From NCBI GenBank assembly GCA_965223105.1, contig OZ244987.1, positions 6,386,001-6,450,000 on the forward strand: 64,000 nt of DNA, given 5' to 3'. The notes below the pieces were generated by a model. That model was not told where the DNA came from, made no database searches, and was given only the letters and a program-made list of their open reading frames with translations. The stretch comes from JABDMH01 sp965223105. GTDB lineage: Bacteria > Bacteroidota > Bacteroidia > Chitinophagales > Saprospiraceae. Position numbers and translations under genes: made by a program. The stretch's first letter is position 1. Every line of letters begins with the position of its first letter. This document shows positions 16,449 to 25,742 of the stretch, piece by piece.

Positions 16449-17051
16449 GTGTCTCTCCACGAAACCTCGATCGTCCCTTTACTTGCAGTCTGTCTGCCAT
16501 TATTCTTACTCTTTAAGATGAGTTCGACACCGATGCAAGCCCAAACAAATCTTTTCAACCAGAATAATCCATCAGACCATCATCCATTGGGACATATGCA
16601 CCCAGATGCCCCTCGGGAAACCCAGCAGTTTGCCTTCATGCTGGGAAAGTTCACATGTGATGACTCACTTTTCATCAATGGCGAATGGCAGCGCTCCAAA
16701 GCCATCTGGCAGACATGCTTTACTTTAAATGGCTTTGCCCTCCAAGATATTTACTACAATAAAAATTACACCGGCACCAGTATTCGCTATTATGACCCCC
16801 TTGACAGTGTTTGGATCGTCCATTTCTTCGGTATGCCCGGTCGGCACAATGGGATTTGGCGGGGTAAGATGACCAGCGATCAAATGATTTTAAAGCGTCG
16901 TTTTCAGAATACAGCTGGGAAAGTAATCGAAAGCAAACTCACCTTCTTTGATATCGGAAAGGATGGATTCGAATGGCAAAGTGAGCATATTGAAATCGAA
17001 TCTGGGACAACCACTCTAGAGTGGAAAATCTCTGCTACCAGATTGGAATAA
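16449..17051 (+). CDS. Secreted DUF1579-like protein
   Basis: A 200-residue protein with a hydrophobic signal-like segment (PLLAVCLPLFLLF) and a likely cleavage after MQAQ. The mature part shows FAFMLGKFTCDDSLFINGEW, IRYYDPLDSVWIVHFF and the alternating strand pattern of DUF1579 proteins, a lipocalin-like barrel of unknown function. The start is GTG 16449; the ATG two bases upstream is out of frame. It converges with the DNA ligase gene, ending 23 bases from that gene's stop. Confidence 0.65.
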   Translation: MSLHETSIVPLLAVCLPLFLLFKMSSTPMQAQTNLFNQNNPSDHHPLGHMHPDAPRETQQFAFMLGKFTCDDSLFINGEWQRSKAIWQTCFTLNGFALQDIYYNKNYTGTSIRYYDPLDSVWIVHFFGMPGRHNGIWRGKMTSDQMILKRRFQNTAGKVIESKLTFFDIGKDGFEWQSEHIEIESGTTTLEWKISATRLE

Positions 17052-17074
17052 GATACCAAGGTTCAATCAGCAGA

Positions 17075-18667
17075 TCATCCATACAGAGACAACATCCCCT
17101 TCAAATCCTCCAAAGTGTTGGCTTCCTTGGGATGTTTGTCTTTTCGCCACCTATGAATGCGGGGAAAACGCAGCGCCACCCCCGATTTATGCCTTCCGCT
17201 GGCTTGGATGCCTTCAAAAGCCACTTCAAATACCAGATTGGGCGTGACCGCACGTACCGGACCAAAGCGGTCGATGGTATTTTGCCGTACATAGCGGGTT
17301 ACCTCATTAAATTCTGCATCGGTCAACCCAGAATAGGCTTTGGCAAATGGCACCAAAGTATCTCCATCCCACACCGCAAAGGTGTAATCTGTAAATAAAT
17401 TGGCTCGCCGGCCATGCCCCTGTTGGGCGTAGATCATGACTGCATCAATGGTGAGTGGATCAATTTTCCATTTCCACCAATCTCCCTTTTTTCGGCCACT
17501 TTTATATACAGAATCCTTTCGCTTTAACATGATCCCTTCGGAATAATATTCTCGAGCTCTCCTGCGCAGTTCATCCAATTGATGCCAACTGTCGAATTCG
17601 ACAATTTCAGATAATTGTAAAACTTCCTCTGCATCGATTTTTGCGTATATGTCCTCGAGCCTTCTTCTCCTCTCGATCAATGGTTGCTGCCGGATGTCTT
17701 CGCCACTGTATTCCAATAGATCGTATGCTCTTAAAACAACTGGCGCCTTCTTTAAAATGTTTTTTGAGACATTTTTTCGGCCGATCCGTGTCTGTAAGTT
17801 CTGGAAGGGAAGCACCTGGCCATCTTTAAAAGTTAGAATTTCGCCATCGATGACGGTACCCTCGGGAAGCAGATTTTTGAGTACTTGATATTCGGGAAAG
17901 CGATCGGTGACCAATTCCTCTCCACGAGACCAAACAAACAGTTCTCCTTCGCGTAAAATTAATTGGCCTCGTATGCCATCCCATTTGCGCTCTGCTTGCC
18001 ATTCCATGGGATCGCCCAATTCGTCAGGTGAAATATCCAAGGCATAAGCCAAATAAAAGGGATAAGGTTTCGATAAATTATCTGAAATATTTTCTTCGAA
18101 AATTAGGGCCTGAAAATTTATGGTATCTGGCGTCCAGTCGCCCATGAGACGATGCGCTAAAATATTTTCAGCAATTCCTGTTGCTCTTGACAAAGCCCGG
18201 GTCATCAATTTTTGTGAGACTCCTATGCGCCATCCACCGGTAATTAATTTATTAAATACAAATCGCTCGGGGTGAGTGAGGCTACTCCAAGCGTCGAAGA
18301 TGGCTTCTTTTTTTACTTCGTCGGTCTCGTCTTTCAATCCCTTGATCATTTCAATCCACCCGGTAAGGGAGCGTTCTGAAGATTTCTTTGGTTTGGGTAA
18401 AACCAAGGCAATGGATTCAGCCAGATCTCCTACAATATGGTAAGACTCCTCAAACAACCACAGAGGCAATTGAGCTTGTTCGGCAGCCCACTCGCGCAGT
18501 AGTGTAGTGCTTACTGTGCGCCGTGGTCTGCGATGCGATAATAGGGCGATGGTCCACAGGCGATCGCTCTCTGGCGCTTCGCGAAAATATTGCTCCAATG
18601 CCGCCACTTTAGCATTGATTTTGGTGGTCTGATCTAAGGCCTGAAAGAGGGCTGCAAAACGCTTCAT
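17075..18667 (-). CDS. ATP-dependent DNA ligase (LigC/LigB-like, exonuclease-associated)
   Basis: This is a 530-residue ATP-dependent ligase. An N-terminal DNA-binding domain (about 1-200) precedes the adenylation motif E-R-Lys228-W-D-G-I-R. Later motifs are DGEIL, YDLLEYSGEDIR, SEGIMLKRKDSVYKSGRK and WWKWKIDPLTIDAVMIYAQ, followed by the OB-fold ending with VALRFPRIHRWRKDK. It seals nicks in DNA using ATP, next to the NAD-dependent ligase that Bacteroidota usually keep elsewhere. Its start overlaps the stop of the ligase-associated exonuclease gene by four bases, the known pairing in the Lhr-ligase-exonuclease repair module. Confidence 0.93.
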   Translation of the reverse strand: MKRFAALFQALDQTTKINAKVAALEQYFREAPESDRLWTIALLSHRRPRRTVSTTLLREWAAEQAQLPLWLFEESYHIVGDLAESIALVLPKPKKSSERSLTGWIEMIKGLKDETDEVKKEAIFDAWSSLTHPERFVFNKLITGGWRIGVSQKLMTRALSRATGIAENILAHRLMGDWTPDTINFQALIFEENISDNLSKPYPFYLAYALDISPDELGDPMEWQAERKWDGIRGQLILREGELFVWSRGEELVTDRFPEYQVLKNLLPEGTVIDGEILTFKDGQVLPFQNLQTRIGRKNVSKNILKKAPVVLRAYDLLEYSGEDIRQQPLIERRRRLEDIYAKIDAEEVLQLSEIVEFDSWHQLDELRRRAREYYSEGIMLKRKDSVYKSGRKKGDWWKWKIDPLTIDAVMIYAQQGHGRRANLFTDYTFAVWDGDTLVPFAKAYSGLTDAEFNEVTRYVRQNTIDRFGPVRAVTPNLVFEVAFEGIQASGRHKSGVALRFPRIHRWRKDKHPKEANTLEDLKGMLSLYG

Positions 18668-19683
18668 GAATGTGGCTTCTCTTCTTCGGCAGTCATCTCA
18701 GCCAGTTCACCCTCAAACTTGGTTTTGACGATATGGGCATCGTAGCCCTGTTCAATGAGCCATTTTGAAAACACATTGGTATAACCATGGGTCACGTAAA
18801 TGCGCTCGGCGCCAGTAGCCTGGATCGTTGAGTTCAATCCCTCCCAGTCGGCATGGTCTGAAAGGACAAAACCGCGATCCGCACCTCCCCTTCTTCTGGC
18901 ACCTCGCAACTGCATCCAACCTGAGGCACCGCCTACCGACACTTTTTTGAATCTCCGCATCCAGCTACTCCCTGTAGCTCCAGGCGGGGCAACCACCAAA
19001 GCTCCCGCCAAGTCGGCCTTGGATACCGAGTCGGTCAAATGCTGCGTAGCGGGCAGTTGGGTACCATGCTGCCGAATGACCTCAGTCATATGTTCCACCG
19101 CACCGTGTGTATAGATAGGGCCAATACTGGCGTCGATCCCAGCTAATATGCGTTGTGCTTTACCGAGAGAGTAACCAGTGAGTAAAGTAGTGACCCCCAT
19201 CTCCCGGTTTTGTGCCCACCATCGATTGATTTGATTAAAAATTTCTTCCTGTGACAACCAGGTATAAATCGGCAGGCCGAAGGTGCATTCGGTAATAAAG
19301 GTGTGACATTTTATGGGTTCAAATTGACCACTGATGCCGTCATCTACGGTCTTGTAGTCTCCCGATACTACCCATACTTCTCCCTGATGTTCTATGCGCA
19401 CTTGTGCCGATCCAACGATATGACCAGCCGGATGGAATGAAAAGCTGACCCCATTGACCAGCACTTGCTCACCGTAGTCGATACTGTCTACTGCTATATC
19501 GCCTAGACGATGCTTCAGGAGAGGTTTGCTGCTGTGCACACAGAGATAACGTTGGTGTCCCCACCGCGCATGATCAGAATGGGCATGGGTAATCAGAGCC
19601 TTTTTTACCCTTCGCCAGGGATCGATGTATACTTTGGCTTGTGGTACATAAAGTCCTTCCTTTCTAAATTCGACTAAGGCCAT
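18664..19683 (-). CDS. Ligase-associated DNA exonuclease (metallo-beta-lactamase fold)
   Basis: This 339-residue protein has a beta-lactamase/beta-CASP-like fold. The metal motif is HAHSDHARWG, with PAGHIVGSAQV, SGDYK and the C-terminal LSDHADWEGL. These features and the immediate coupling to an ATP-dependent ligase identify the ligase-associated exonuclease family, a nuclease that processes DNA ends before sealing. The ATG at 19683 is chosen; a TTG six bases upstream is also in frame. The helicase (lhr) and phosphoesterase (pdeM) partners found with this pair in other genomes are absent here. Confidence 0.9.
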   Translation of the reverse strand: MALVEFRKEGLYVPQAKVYIDPWRRVKKALITHAHSDHARWGHQRYLCVHSSKPLLKHRLGDIAVDSIDYGEQVLVNGVSFSFHPAGHIVGSAQVRIEHQGEVWVVSGDYKTVDDGISGQFEPIKCHTFITECTFGLPIYTWLSQEEIFNQINRWWAQNREMGVTTLLTGYSLGKAQRILAGIDASIGPIYTHGAVEHMTEVIRQHGTQLPATQHLTDSVSKADLAGALVVAPPGATGSSWMRRFKKVSVGGASGWMQLRGARRRGGADRGFVLSDHADWEGLNSTIQATGAERIYVTHGYTNVFSKWLIEQGYDAHIVKTKFEGELAEMTAEEEKPHS

Positions 19684-19996
19684 ATCCAACTATAAATAAA
19701 CTTAGACCTCAAATGTTTTATTTGCTGGTCTATTATGGCCCTTACGCTTTTCATCCAGAATAAAAAGAGAGGTATTGTGTAGTAGGATCATTCAAAGAAA
19801 CTTTGTCCAACACCCTCATTAGAGCTGGTCAAAAGATCGACATCTCATCCTTTCAATCACATGAAATACTCTTCTAAAGGACTTCTTTCTGCTGATCACC
19901 CTGAAGTACTAGAGGGTAGTCGCCTGACAGTCTACCCCTTGGGAAATCATACCTCTTATTTTTCTGGTCTGGTACACATAAATCATACAAACTGAA
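19684..19996. other. Intergenic region with one weak 44-codon frame
   Basis: About 310 bases separate the exonuclease start from the stop of the minus-strand hydrolase gene. A plus-strand frame at 19861-19995 (ATG to TGA, 44 codons) begins MKYSSKGLLSADHPEVLEGS. It has no recognisable family and no clear promoter. I see no RNA gene or repeat here. Confidence 0.3.
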
Positions 19997-21022
19997 TCAA
20001 TCAGCAACTGTTCTCCTCTGACTGAGGATCTGCAAATTCAACCCATAAAAAGCTTGCAAGTCCCAGGACTGGTATCGATCCGGCATCTGAGATTGAGCCA
20101 CTTCAAGCGATAGATCCCCAGCCAAAATGCGATCTACTTCTGCGTCCAGCTCTTCAATGTATTCTTTCAGTTCAGCAATGGCCTGCACATCAGCAACTGG
20201 TCCATGCCCCGGCACCAATATCTTGGGCTGGGTCGCTTTCATCTCATCGAGCAGCTGCAGCCAACTGTCGAGATCACCCTCACCCAAGAAGGGATGTGTG
20301 TCCTTAAAGAGCAGATCACCAGTGAATAAAATGGCCTCGTCCAAAACTTCCAAGTACACATCGCCTTGTGAATGACCGGTCTCGGTGGGAGTAATTCGGA
20401 CTCTGTAACGGCTGCCCTCCAATGTGATCGGATCGATCAATTCCAAGTCGGGTAGCCTAAGTGACAATGATTCATTTTCCTCTACCAACACTTGATAGTA
20501 GGGCCGCCACAAATTGATGTCCCTGTATGCTTGTGTAGTGGTATCTCCGGTGTAATGTGTCATGAGCGAATCGTAAAAAGCCAGCTGTGGCGGTGCGGTA
20601 CTGCGCTCCATGGCCCATGCCCTTGGCTCACGCTCCCGGATGATCTTAGCAGTTTTCTTACTGGCGATGATCTGAGCCTCATCACCAAAAATTTGATTGC
20701 CCCTGATATGGTCGTTGTGATAATGACTGTTTACCACATATTTTACCGGTGAAAGGCCCAGTGCCTTCACCGCATTTTTAAGTTCTCCTGCAGCCACTGG
20801 TGAAAGAAAGGTGTCAAAGATGACCGTTTCATCTCCCAGGTCAATGATGCCAGCATTACAAATGGCTTTGCCTCCCAGTTGGTGAATGCAAGCATAAATC
20901 CCACTCGCCAACTCGACCATCTTGAAATGCTGGTTGATGAAAGATTCTGTTTTTGATTGGCAGCCCGATGTCAATAGAAGAATCGCCAAAAAATAAAACT
21001 TAGCAGGTCGATAAAGGATCAT
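19997..21022 (-). CDS. Metallo-beta-lactamase-fold hydrolase, lipoprotein
   Basis: This 341-residue protein begins MILYRPAKFYFLAILLLTSGC, so a lipoprotein signal with Cys21 is clear. This fixes the start at ATG 21022 rather than a TTG at 21082. The zinc motif is H100-Y-H102-N-D104-H105, then ETGHSQGD, FTGDLLF and PGHGPV, all typical of active metallo-beta-lactamase-fold hydrolases. It resembles the periplasmic MBL proteins of the SoxH or quinoprotein-relay type. The substrate is unknown; antibiotic resistance should not be inferred. Confidence 0.8.
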   Translation of the reverse strand: MILYRPAKFYFLAILLLTSGCQSKTESFINQHFKMVELASGIYACIHQLGGKAICNAGIIDLGDETVIFDTFLSPVAAGELKNAVKALGLSPVKYVVNSHYHNDHIRGNQIFGDEAQIIASKKTAKIIREREPRAWAMERSTAPPQLAFYDSLMTHYTGDTTTQAYRDINLWRPYYQVLVEENESLSLRLPDLELIDPITLEGSRYRVRITPTETGHSQGDVYLEVLDEAILFTGDLLFKDTHPFLGEGDLDSWLQLLDEMKATQPKILVPGHGPVADVQAIAELKEYIEELDAEVDRILAGDLSLEVAQSQMPDRYQSWDLQAFYGLNLQILSQRRTVAD

Positions 21023-21348
21023 TTTCTTGTACACTAATGCTGTATAATAAGCCAATTGCTTACCTGGCTCACGAGTCGTCAACTTGGCTTAAAAAATAGC
21101 TTTTGTTCAAATCTTGTGGACTTAAACTGCCTGAGAGCCATTGGTGCATTTTGCCACAAGCTCGACCTTCTAGGCATTGATGCTGGTAATTTAACCATAA
21201 TTCCTGGAGTCGTCTTTCTACCTCACTTTAAATCATCCAATTCTCCCATCATCATACATGTAATTTTTTTAAGCAATAAAATATTACATGCCCTAACATG
21301 AAGTTTCTGATAGTGCTCTAATAGAATGGAGTCGAAAAGCTGTAATAA
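21023..21348. other. Gene-poor region before the XdhC remnant
   Basis: These 326 bases are AT-rich and hold no convincing gene. The expected N-terminal part of XdhC is not found in any plus-strand frame by eye: stops are dense (for example TAA at 21346-21348). A GTTCAAATC stretch near 21106 resembles a tRNA T-loop, but no cloverleaf can be built around it. Confidence 0.4.
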
Positions 21349-21867
21349 ATTGCAGGCGAAATCCTGTGCTCGAGGCGATACCAATTACTTCAAACATCGC
21401 TGTTCACTTACATTGTTGTTTGCACCCAGGGCCAAGGTGACGAAGATGCATTGGAAACAGCCATTAAGAGTGGTCATGAGTTTGTTGCTTTTGTTTCCAG
21501 CCGTCGCAAAGCAAATGCCATCTTCCGCATCCTCAAAAGTCGAGGCATTGGCTTCGATACCCTAAAGAAAATTAAGACTCCTGCAGGTCTGAACATTCAT
21601 GCCAAGCTGTCTGAGGAAGTGGCCATCAGTATTTTAGCGCAGATCATTGAAGATATCCGAAAGCCTCACCAAGAGGCCGACCCAAATCAGTCCATTTCCT
21701 TGAATCCCCAGGAATATTACATCAATCCCGTCTGTCAGGTACCCATCCACAAAGCCACTGCCAAGCATATCATTGACTATCAAGATGAGCAAGTCTTCTT
21801 TTGCTGCGATGGATGCAAGGACCAATTTGAAGCCAAGCCGGCCAAATATATATTAAGATCAGAGTGA
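21349..21867 (+). pseudogene. XdhC/CoxI family C-terminal part fused to a YHS domain, 5' truncated
   Basis: The frame is open from 21349 after a stop, with no ATG. It encodes YIVVCTQGQGDEDALETAI, then FVAFVSSRRKANAIFRILKSRG and TPAGLNIHAKLSEEVAISILAQII. That is the C-terminal Rossmann part of XdhC/CoxI proteins, which insert or mature the molybdenum cofactor of xanthine-dehydrogenase-type enzymes. It is followed by a YHS domain (NPVCQVPI, FFCCDGCKDQFEAKPAKYI) with its metal-type cysteines. The first half of XdhC is missing. The only starts are TTG codons such as 21451, so I call it a remnant, though expression of a short product is possible. It lies 173 bases upstream of the molybdenum hydroxylase genes it would normally serve. 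Confidence 0.65.
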
Positions 21868-22040
21868 AAGGTATGGATGGATCATTGGATTAGTAATGCA
21901 CACACCCTTTTGCCCAAAAGAAAGTTGGCTGCATCTCCAATAAATTTTTTATAATTTCGAAACTGCTTCCCCATAGTCATGTTTAAGTTTGGTCAGCTCT
22001 AACTCACGTTTATAAATTATCTAACGAAAATCAATGCACA

Positions 22041-22499
22041 ATGGCCTTATTTCATCTCAAAGTAAATGGACAATCGCACGAAGTTGATGTTGCTCCTGAT
22101 ACACCCATGCTCTGGGTACTCCGCGACCACCTGCGGCTGGTAGGTACCAAGTATGGTTGTGGTATTGCTCAGTGTGGAGCATGTACTGTGCACCTAGATG
22201 GTGTAGCAGTACGTTCATGTACACTTCCAGTATCTGGTGTGGGCGAGAAAAAGATCACGACTATTGAAGGACTTTCTGAAAAAGGAGATCATCCCTTGCA
22301 AAAAGCCTGGATTGAACACGATGTACCTCAATGCGGTTACTGCCAGGCCGGTCAAATCATGAGTGCGGCTTCTTTGTTGAAAGAGAATGCCAATCCCAGC
22401 GATGAAGATATCGATGCTGCCATGAATGGAAATCTGTGTCGATGTGGTACTTACATCCGGATCAAGAAAGCCATCAAGACAGCTGCGTCTGAGATGTAA
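22041..22499 (+). CDS. iorA: Molybdenum hydroxylase [2Fe-2S] subunit, isoquinoline 1-oxidoreductase alpha-like
   Basis: A 152-residue electron-transfer subunit with two [2Fe-2S] clusters. The plant-type cluster is bound by C40, C45, C48 and C60, and the second by C98, C101, C133 and C135 (CGYCQAG and LCRCGTY). There is no signal peptide; in this family the small subunit is carried out with the Tat-exported large subunit. It is followed by the large subunit after 49 bases, with no FAD subunit, which is the isoquinoline-oxidoreductase or aldehyde dehydrogenase layout. Electrons would go to a cytochrome c or other acceptor in the periplasm. Confidence 0.92.
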   Translation: MALFHLKVNGQSHEVDVAPDTPMLWVLRDHLRLVGTKYGCGIAQCGACTVHLDGVAVRSCTLPVSGVGEKKITTIEGLSEKGDHPLQKAWIEHDVPQCGYCQAGQIMSAASLLKENANPSDEDIDAAMNGNLCRCGTYIRIKKAIKTAASEM

Positions 22500-22548
22500 T
22501 TGCCTCTTTTTGCACTCTTCTTTTTTTGTTCCATAGAAACTAATAATC

Positions 22549-24744
22549 ATGACAGCAATAAAAACAACATACAATCGACGATCATTTCTTAAGGCCTCTG
22601 CTGCCAGTAGTGGAGGATTGGTATTGGGCTTTAGCTGGCTGGCTTCTTGTAATCCCACCGCAGAACAAGTCCGGGCAATGCCCAGTGAATGGTTTGACAT
22701 CAACGCCTTTTTGAAGGTTGGAGATAACGGGGTTGTAACCATTATGTCTCCTAATCCGGAGATCGGACAAAATGTAAAAACTGCTATGCCGATGATCGTC
22801 GCCGAAGAGCTGGACGTAGCTTGGAAAGATGTCGTCGTTGAGCAGGCACCACTCGATACGAAGAAATTTACCCGTCAGCTGGCTGGGGGAAGTCAATCCA
22901 TCCGTCAGGGTTGGCAAAGCCTGCGAATGGCTGGAGCTACTGCCAGGAGAATGCTACTTGAAGCAGCAGCCAAGCAGTGGGAAGTACCCGTATCAGAACT
23001 GACTACCAGTGAAGGCACCATCATGCATGAAGGCAGTGGTCAAAAAATTGGCTATGGCGAAGTGGCTTCCGCTGCAGCCAATATCACAGTTCCTGAAGAG
23101 ATCGAACTCAAAGATCCCAAGGATTTCACCATCATTGGTAGCAGTCAAAAGAATGTGGATGGGGAAAAAATCGTTCGCGGAAAACCCTTATTTGGCCTTG
23201 ACACCTATCGGGATGGGATGTTAGTAGCATCTATTGTTCATCCACCGGCTTTCGGGATGAAACTAAAATCATTCGACGGAAGCAAGGCGAAGTCCATGCC
23301 CGGAATCAAAGACGTCTTTTCAATAAATACACAGCCAGAAGGGATAGAATTGCAGTGGTCAGACAACAATGTTTTCCCAGAATTAGTGGCTATTGTGGGC
23401 AACTCCACCTGGGAAGTGATGCAAGCCAAAAAAGCGATCGAGATAGAATGGCAAGAAGACACGAGTCCTGAGAGTACTAGCGACCATGAGCGTGTATTGT
23501 CAGGATTGGTAGCCAGTGGATCGTCCGAACCGGCCCGCCAAGATGGCGACCCCACCAAAGCCTTCCGCGAAGCCGCAGAAGTCATTGAGCGTACATATAG
23601 TGCACCTCTGCTGGCACATAATACCCTGGAGCCCATGAATTTCTTCGCTGATGTAACTGCTGATAAAGCCGAATTGGTAGGACCAGTGCAAACCCCAGAA
23701 TTCCTGAGCAAGACGGTCTCTGCATTGCTAGATATGCCGGAGGAAAACATCTCGATCATGATGACTCGTATGGGTGGAGGTTTTGGCCGGAGACTATATG
23801 GGCACTTTGGCAGCGAGGCCGCCCTGATATCGAAGCAAGCCGGTGCCCCGGTGAAGTTGGTATATAGCCGTGAAGACGATATGACCCAGGGTACCTACCG
23901 GCCAGCATACCGGGTAACTTACCGGGCTGCTCTGGATGAAAACAAGAATATGATCGGTTTTCATGTGCGCGGTGCTGGCACCCATGGAAGCCCCGTCTTT
24001 GCCAACCGGTATCCGGCTGGTGCAGTAGATCATTATCTGGCGGAAAACCACAGCAAGGAATCCAACGTCTCCACCGGCGCCTGGAGGGCTCCAAGATCCA
24101 ACTTCATCGCTTGTGCCGAACAATCGTTTTTGGATGAAGTAGCGGAGGCTGCCGGAAAGGATCCCATCGAATTTCGACTGGCGTTGTTTGATCGTGCGAT
24201 CAAAGACCCTGTAGGTGAGAAAAACGATTACGATGCTGAGAGATATGCTGGCGTACTCAAATTAGTGAAAGAAAAATCAGGCTGGGGTAAAGATATGCCA
24301 GGTATACACCGGGGCGTATCAGCCTATTTTTGTCACAATTCTTATGTTGCACAAGTGGTAGATGTCGTAATGGAAGATGGACAGCCAAAAGTGCAGAAAG
24401 TTTGGTGTGCAGTGGATTGTGGCATAGTCGTAAATCCAGGAAGTGCCCTGAATCAGATAGAAGGTGGTATTGTAGATGGGATCGGACATGCCATGTATAG
24501 TGCGCTGACATTGACTGATGGTAAACCCGATCAAAACAACTTTAATACCTACCGGCTGATCAGACATTCGGAAGCGCCGGTTGAAATTGAAACACATTTT
24601 GTGGACAATGGCATAGATCCCACTGGCCTGGGTGAACCTTCGTTGCCACCCATTATGGCGGCACTCGCGAATGCTCTGTACCAGGCAACAGGCGAACGAA
24701 AATACCAGCAGCCATTTACAAGAGAACAAGCAGTCCTGGGATAA
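22549..24744 (+). CDS. iorB: Molybdenum hydroxylase large subunit, isoquinoline 1-oxidoreductase beta-like
   Basis: This 731-residue xanthine-dehydrogenase-family subunit binds molybdopterin. Its N-terminus NRRSFLKASAASSGGLVLGFS is a Tat-type twin-arginine signal with a cysteine just after (SC33/C34 region), so it acts in the periplasm. Family motifs are RMGGGFGRR, GAWRAPRSN and the catalytic glutamate E696 in GLGEPSLPP. It hydroxylates a heterocycle or aldehyde using water as oxygen source. The substrate is not known; members annotated as isoquinoline oxidoreductase have varied substrates. It pairs with iorA upstream and ends at a strong terminator. Confidence 0.9.
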   Translation: MTAIKTTYNRRSFLKASAASSGGLVLGFSWLASCNPTAEQVRAMPSEWFDINAFLKVGDNGVVTIMSPNPEIGQNVKTAMPMIVAEELDVAWKDVVVEQAPLDTKKFTRQLAGGSQSIRQGWQSLRMAGATARRMLLEAAAKQWEVPVSELTTSEGTIMHEGSGQKIGYGEVASAAANITVPEEIELKDPKDFTIIGSSQKNVDGEKIVRGKPLFGLDTYRDGMLVASIVHPPAFGMKLKSFDGSKAKSMPGIKDVFSINTQPEGIELQWSDNNVFPELVAIVGNSTWEVMQAKKAIEIEWQEDTSPESTSDHERVLSGLVASGSSEPARQDGDPTKAFREAAEVIERTYSAPLLAHNTLEPMNFFADVTADKAELVGPVQTPEFLSKTVSALLDMPEENISIMMTRMGGGFGRRLYGHFGSEAALISKQAGAPVKLVYSREDDMTQGTYRPAYRVTYRAALDENKNMIGFHVRGAGTHGSPVFANRYPAGAVDHYLAENHSKESNVSTGAWRAPRSNFIACAEQSFLDEVAEAAGKDPIEFRLALFDRAIKDPVGEKNDYDAERYAGVLKLVKEKSGWGKDMPGIHRGVSAYFCHNSYVAQVVDVVMEDGQPKVQKVWCAVDCGIVVNPGSALNQIEGGIVDGIGHAMYSALTLTDGKPDQNNFNTYRLIRHSEAPVEIETHFVDNGIDPTGLGEPSLPPIMAALANALYQATGERKYQQPFTREQAVLG

Positions 24745-24770
24745 TTTCCAGACAGATTAATCAGCTTTAT

Positions 24771-24804
24771 AAAAGCGCAGCATCATCATGAGCTGCGCTT
24801 TTTA
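24771..24804 (+). terminator. Rho-independent terminator after iorAB
   Basis: A perfect 11-base inverted repeat, AAAAGCGCAGC (24771-24781) and GCTGCGCTTTT (24792-24802), has a 10-base loop and ends in a run of T. It lies 27 bases past the iorB stop. Confidence 0.88.
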
Positions 24805-24882
24805 TTTTGACCAAATTTTTAGGTATGCTCAACCAACCATCCAGCATGGGTCTACTGTCTATAGGATCAAAATTTTCTTGCA

Positions 24883-25389
24883 ATGAAACGCTTGACTATT
24901 GTGATCCTGTCCATTTTCACCTTGACTTCTTGTGAAAAAGATGAAGCAGGCTTGTCTGGCTTTTTACTGCCCAATAGTTTTTCGCTAAAAGGGTCGGCAT
25001 CTGGCATGGTTGATGGTCTTCAGATCAAATGTATTTGTGATCTGGTGGTGGAGATTGACGAAGTGACTCAATCTGATGCTGTGAAAATCTATCGTGGAAC
25101 CCACGGAGGGCACTTTGGCCGGACGATATTACAGTCAGATGGCAGTGGGATTTCTTTGGTGCCTGATGTATTTGGCGAATTAATCATCTACCAATACGAC
25201 GACAAGAACCTCATTTTTTCAATACCAGTAAACAAGGGCACTGGTGTTCCATTTTATGAATTACTCAGTACCATGGAAGGCTGTATTGACAACGATGTGG
25301 TGAATGGTACCTGGCTGTGTGGTCCCTTTAATACCCGGGAAGACAGCATAGGAATTATTGATGCTACTTGGATCATGGACCGAAACTAA
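24883..25389 (+). CDS. Putative lipoprotein of unknown function
   Basis: A 168-residue protein with a clear lipoprotein signal, MKRLTIVILSIFTLTSC, placing the modified cysteine at residue 17. The rest is rich in beta-strand-like segments and has several further cysteines (IKCICD, EGCID, LCGPF) that may pair. I do not recognise a family. It stands alone between the iorAB terminator and the convergent serine hydrolase gene. Confidence 0.6.
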   Translation: MKRLTIVILSIFTLTSCEKDEAGLSGFLLPNSFSLKGSASGMVDGLQIKCICDLVVEIDEVTQSDAVKIYRGTHGGHFGRTILQSDGSGISLVPDVFGELIIYQYDDKNLIFSIPVNKGTGVPFYELLSTMEGCIDNDVVNGTWLCGPFNTREDSIGIIDATWIMDRN

Positions 25390-25742
25390 CCAGACCTATC
25401 TTATGATGCACTACTCCTAAAGTGATGGCAGAAATTGATCAATCTTCTCAGTTTCCAATCATGCCGGTGTATCATCGATTTCATGCGCGTGGATTCAATT
25501 AAGCGGCATCAACGAAATTTTGTTCACAAGACACTTGGTTTCTGCCATCATTCTCATATCATTGAAGGCATCCAGTCGTGTCTCTTTCTCCCGCCGTTGG
25601 TCCTACGTGTGCTCCGGAAAACTCACAAGCTAGCCTTACAATTTTAGATCGTCTTGGACCCTTATGATATCAGACGTTACTTAATCGATAAGAAATCAGA
25701 AAAATATAGGTTAGGATGAGTCAGTTGGTAAGCTTAAGTTCA
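25390..25742. other. Intergenic region between convergent genes
   Basis: These 353 bases separate the lipoprotein stop from the serine hydrolase stop. Short frames occur on both strands but none has family features or a plausible start. I see no strong hairpin or repeat. Confidence 0.4.

Noticed and set aside
21090..21130. tRNA-like T-loop near 21106
   Set aside because: No acceptor, D or anticodon stems can be paired around it.
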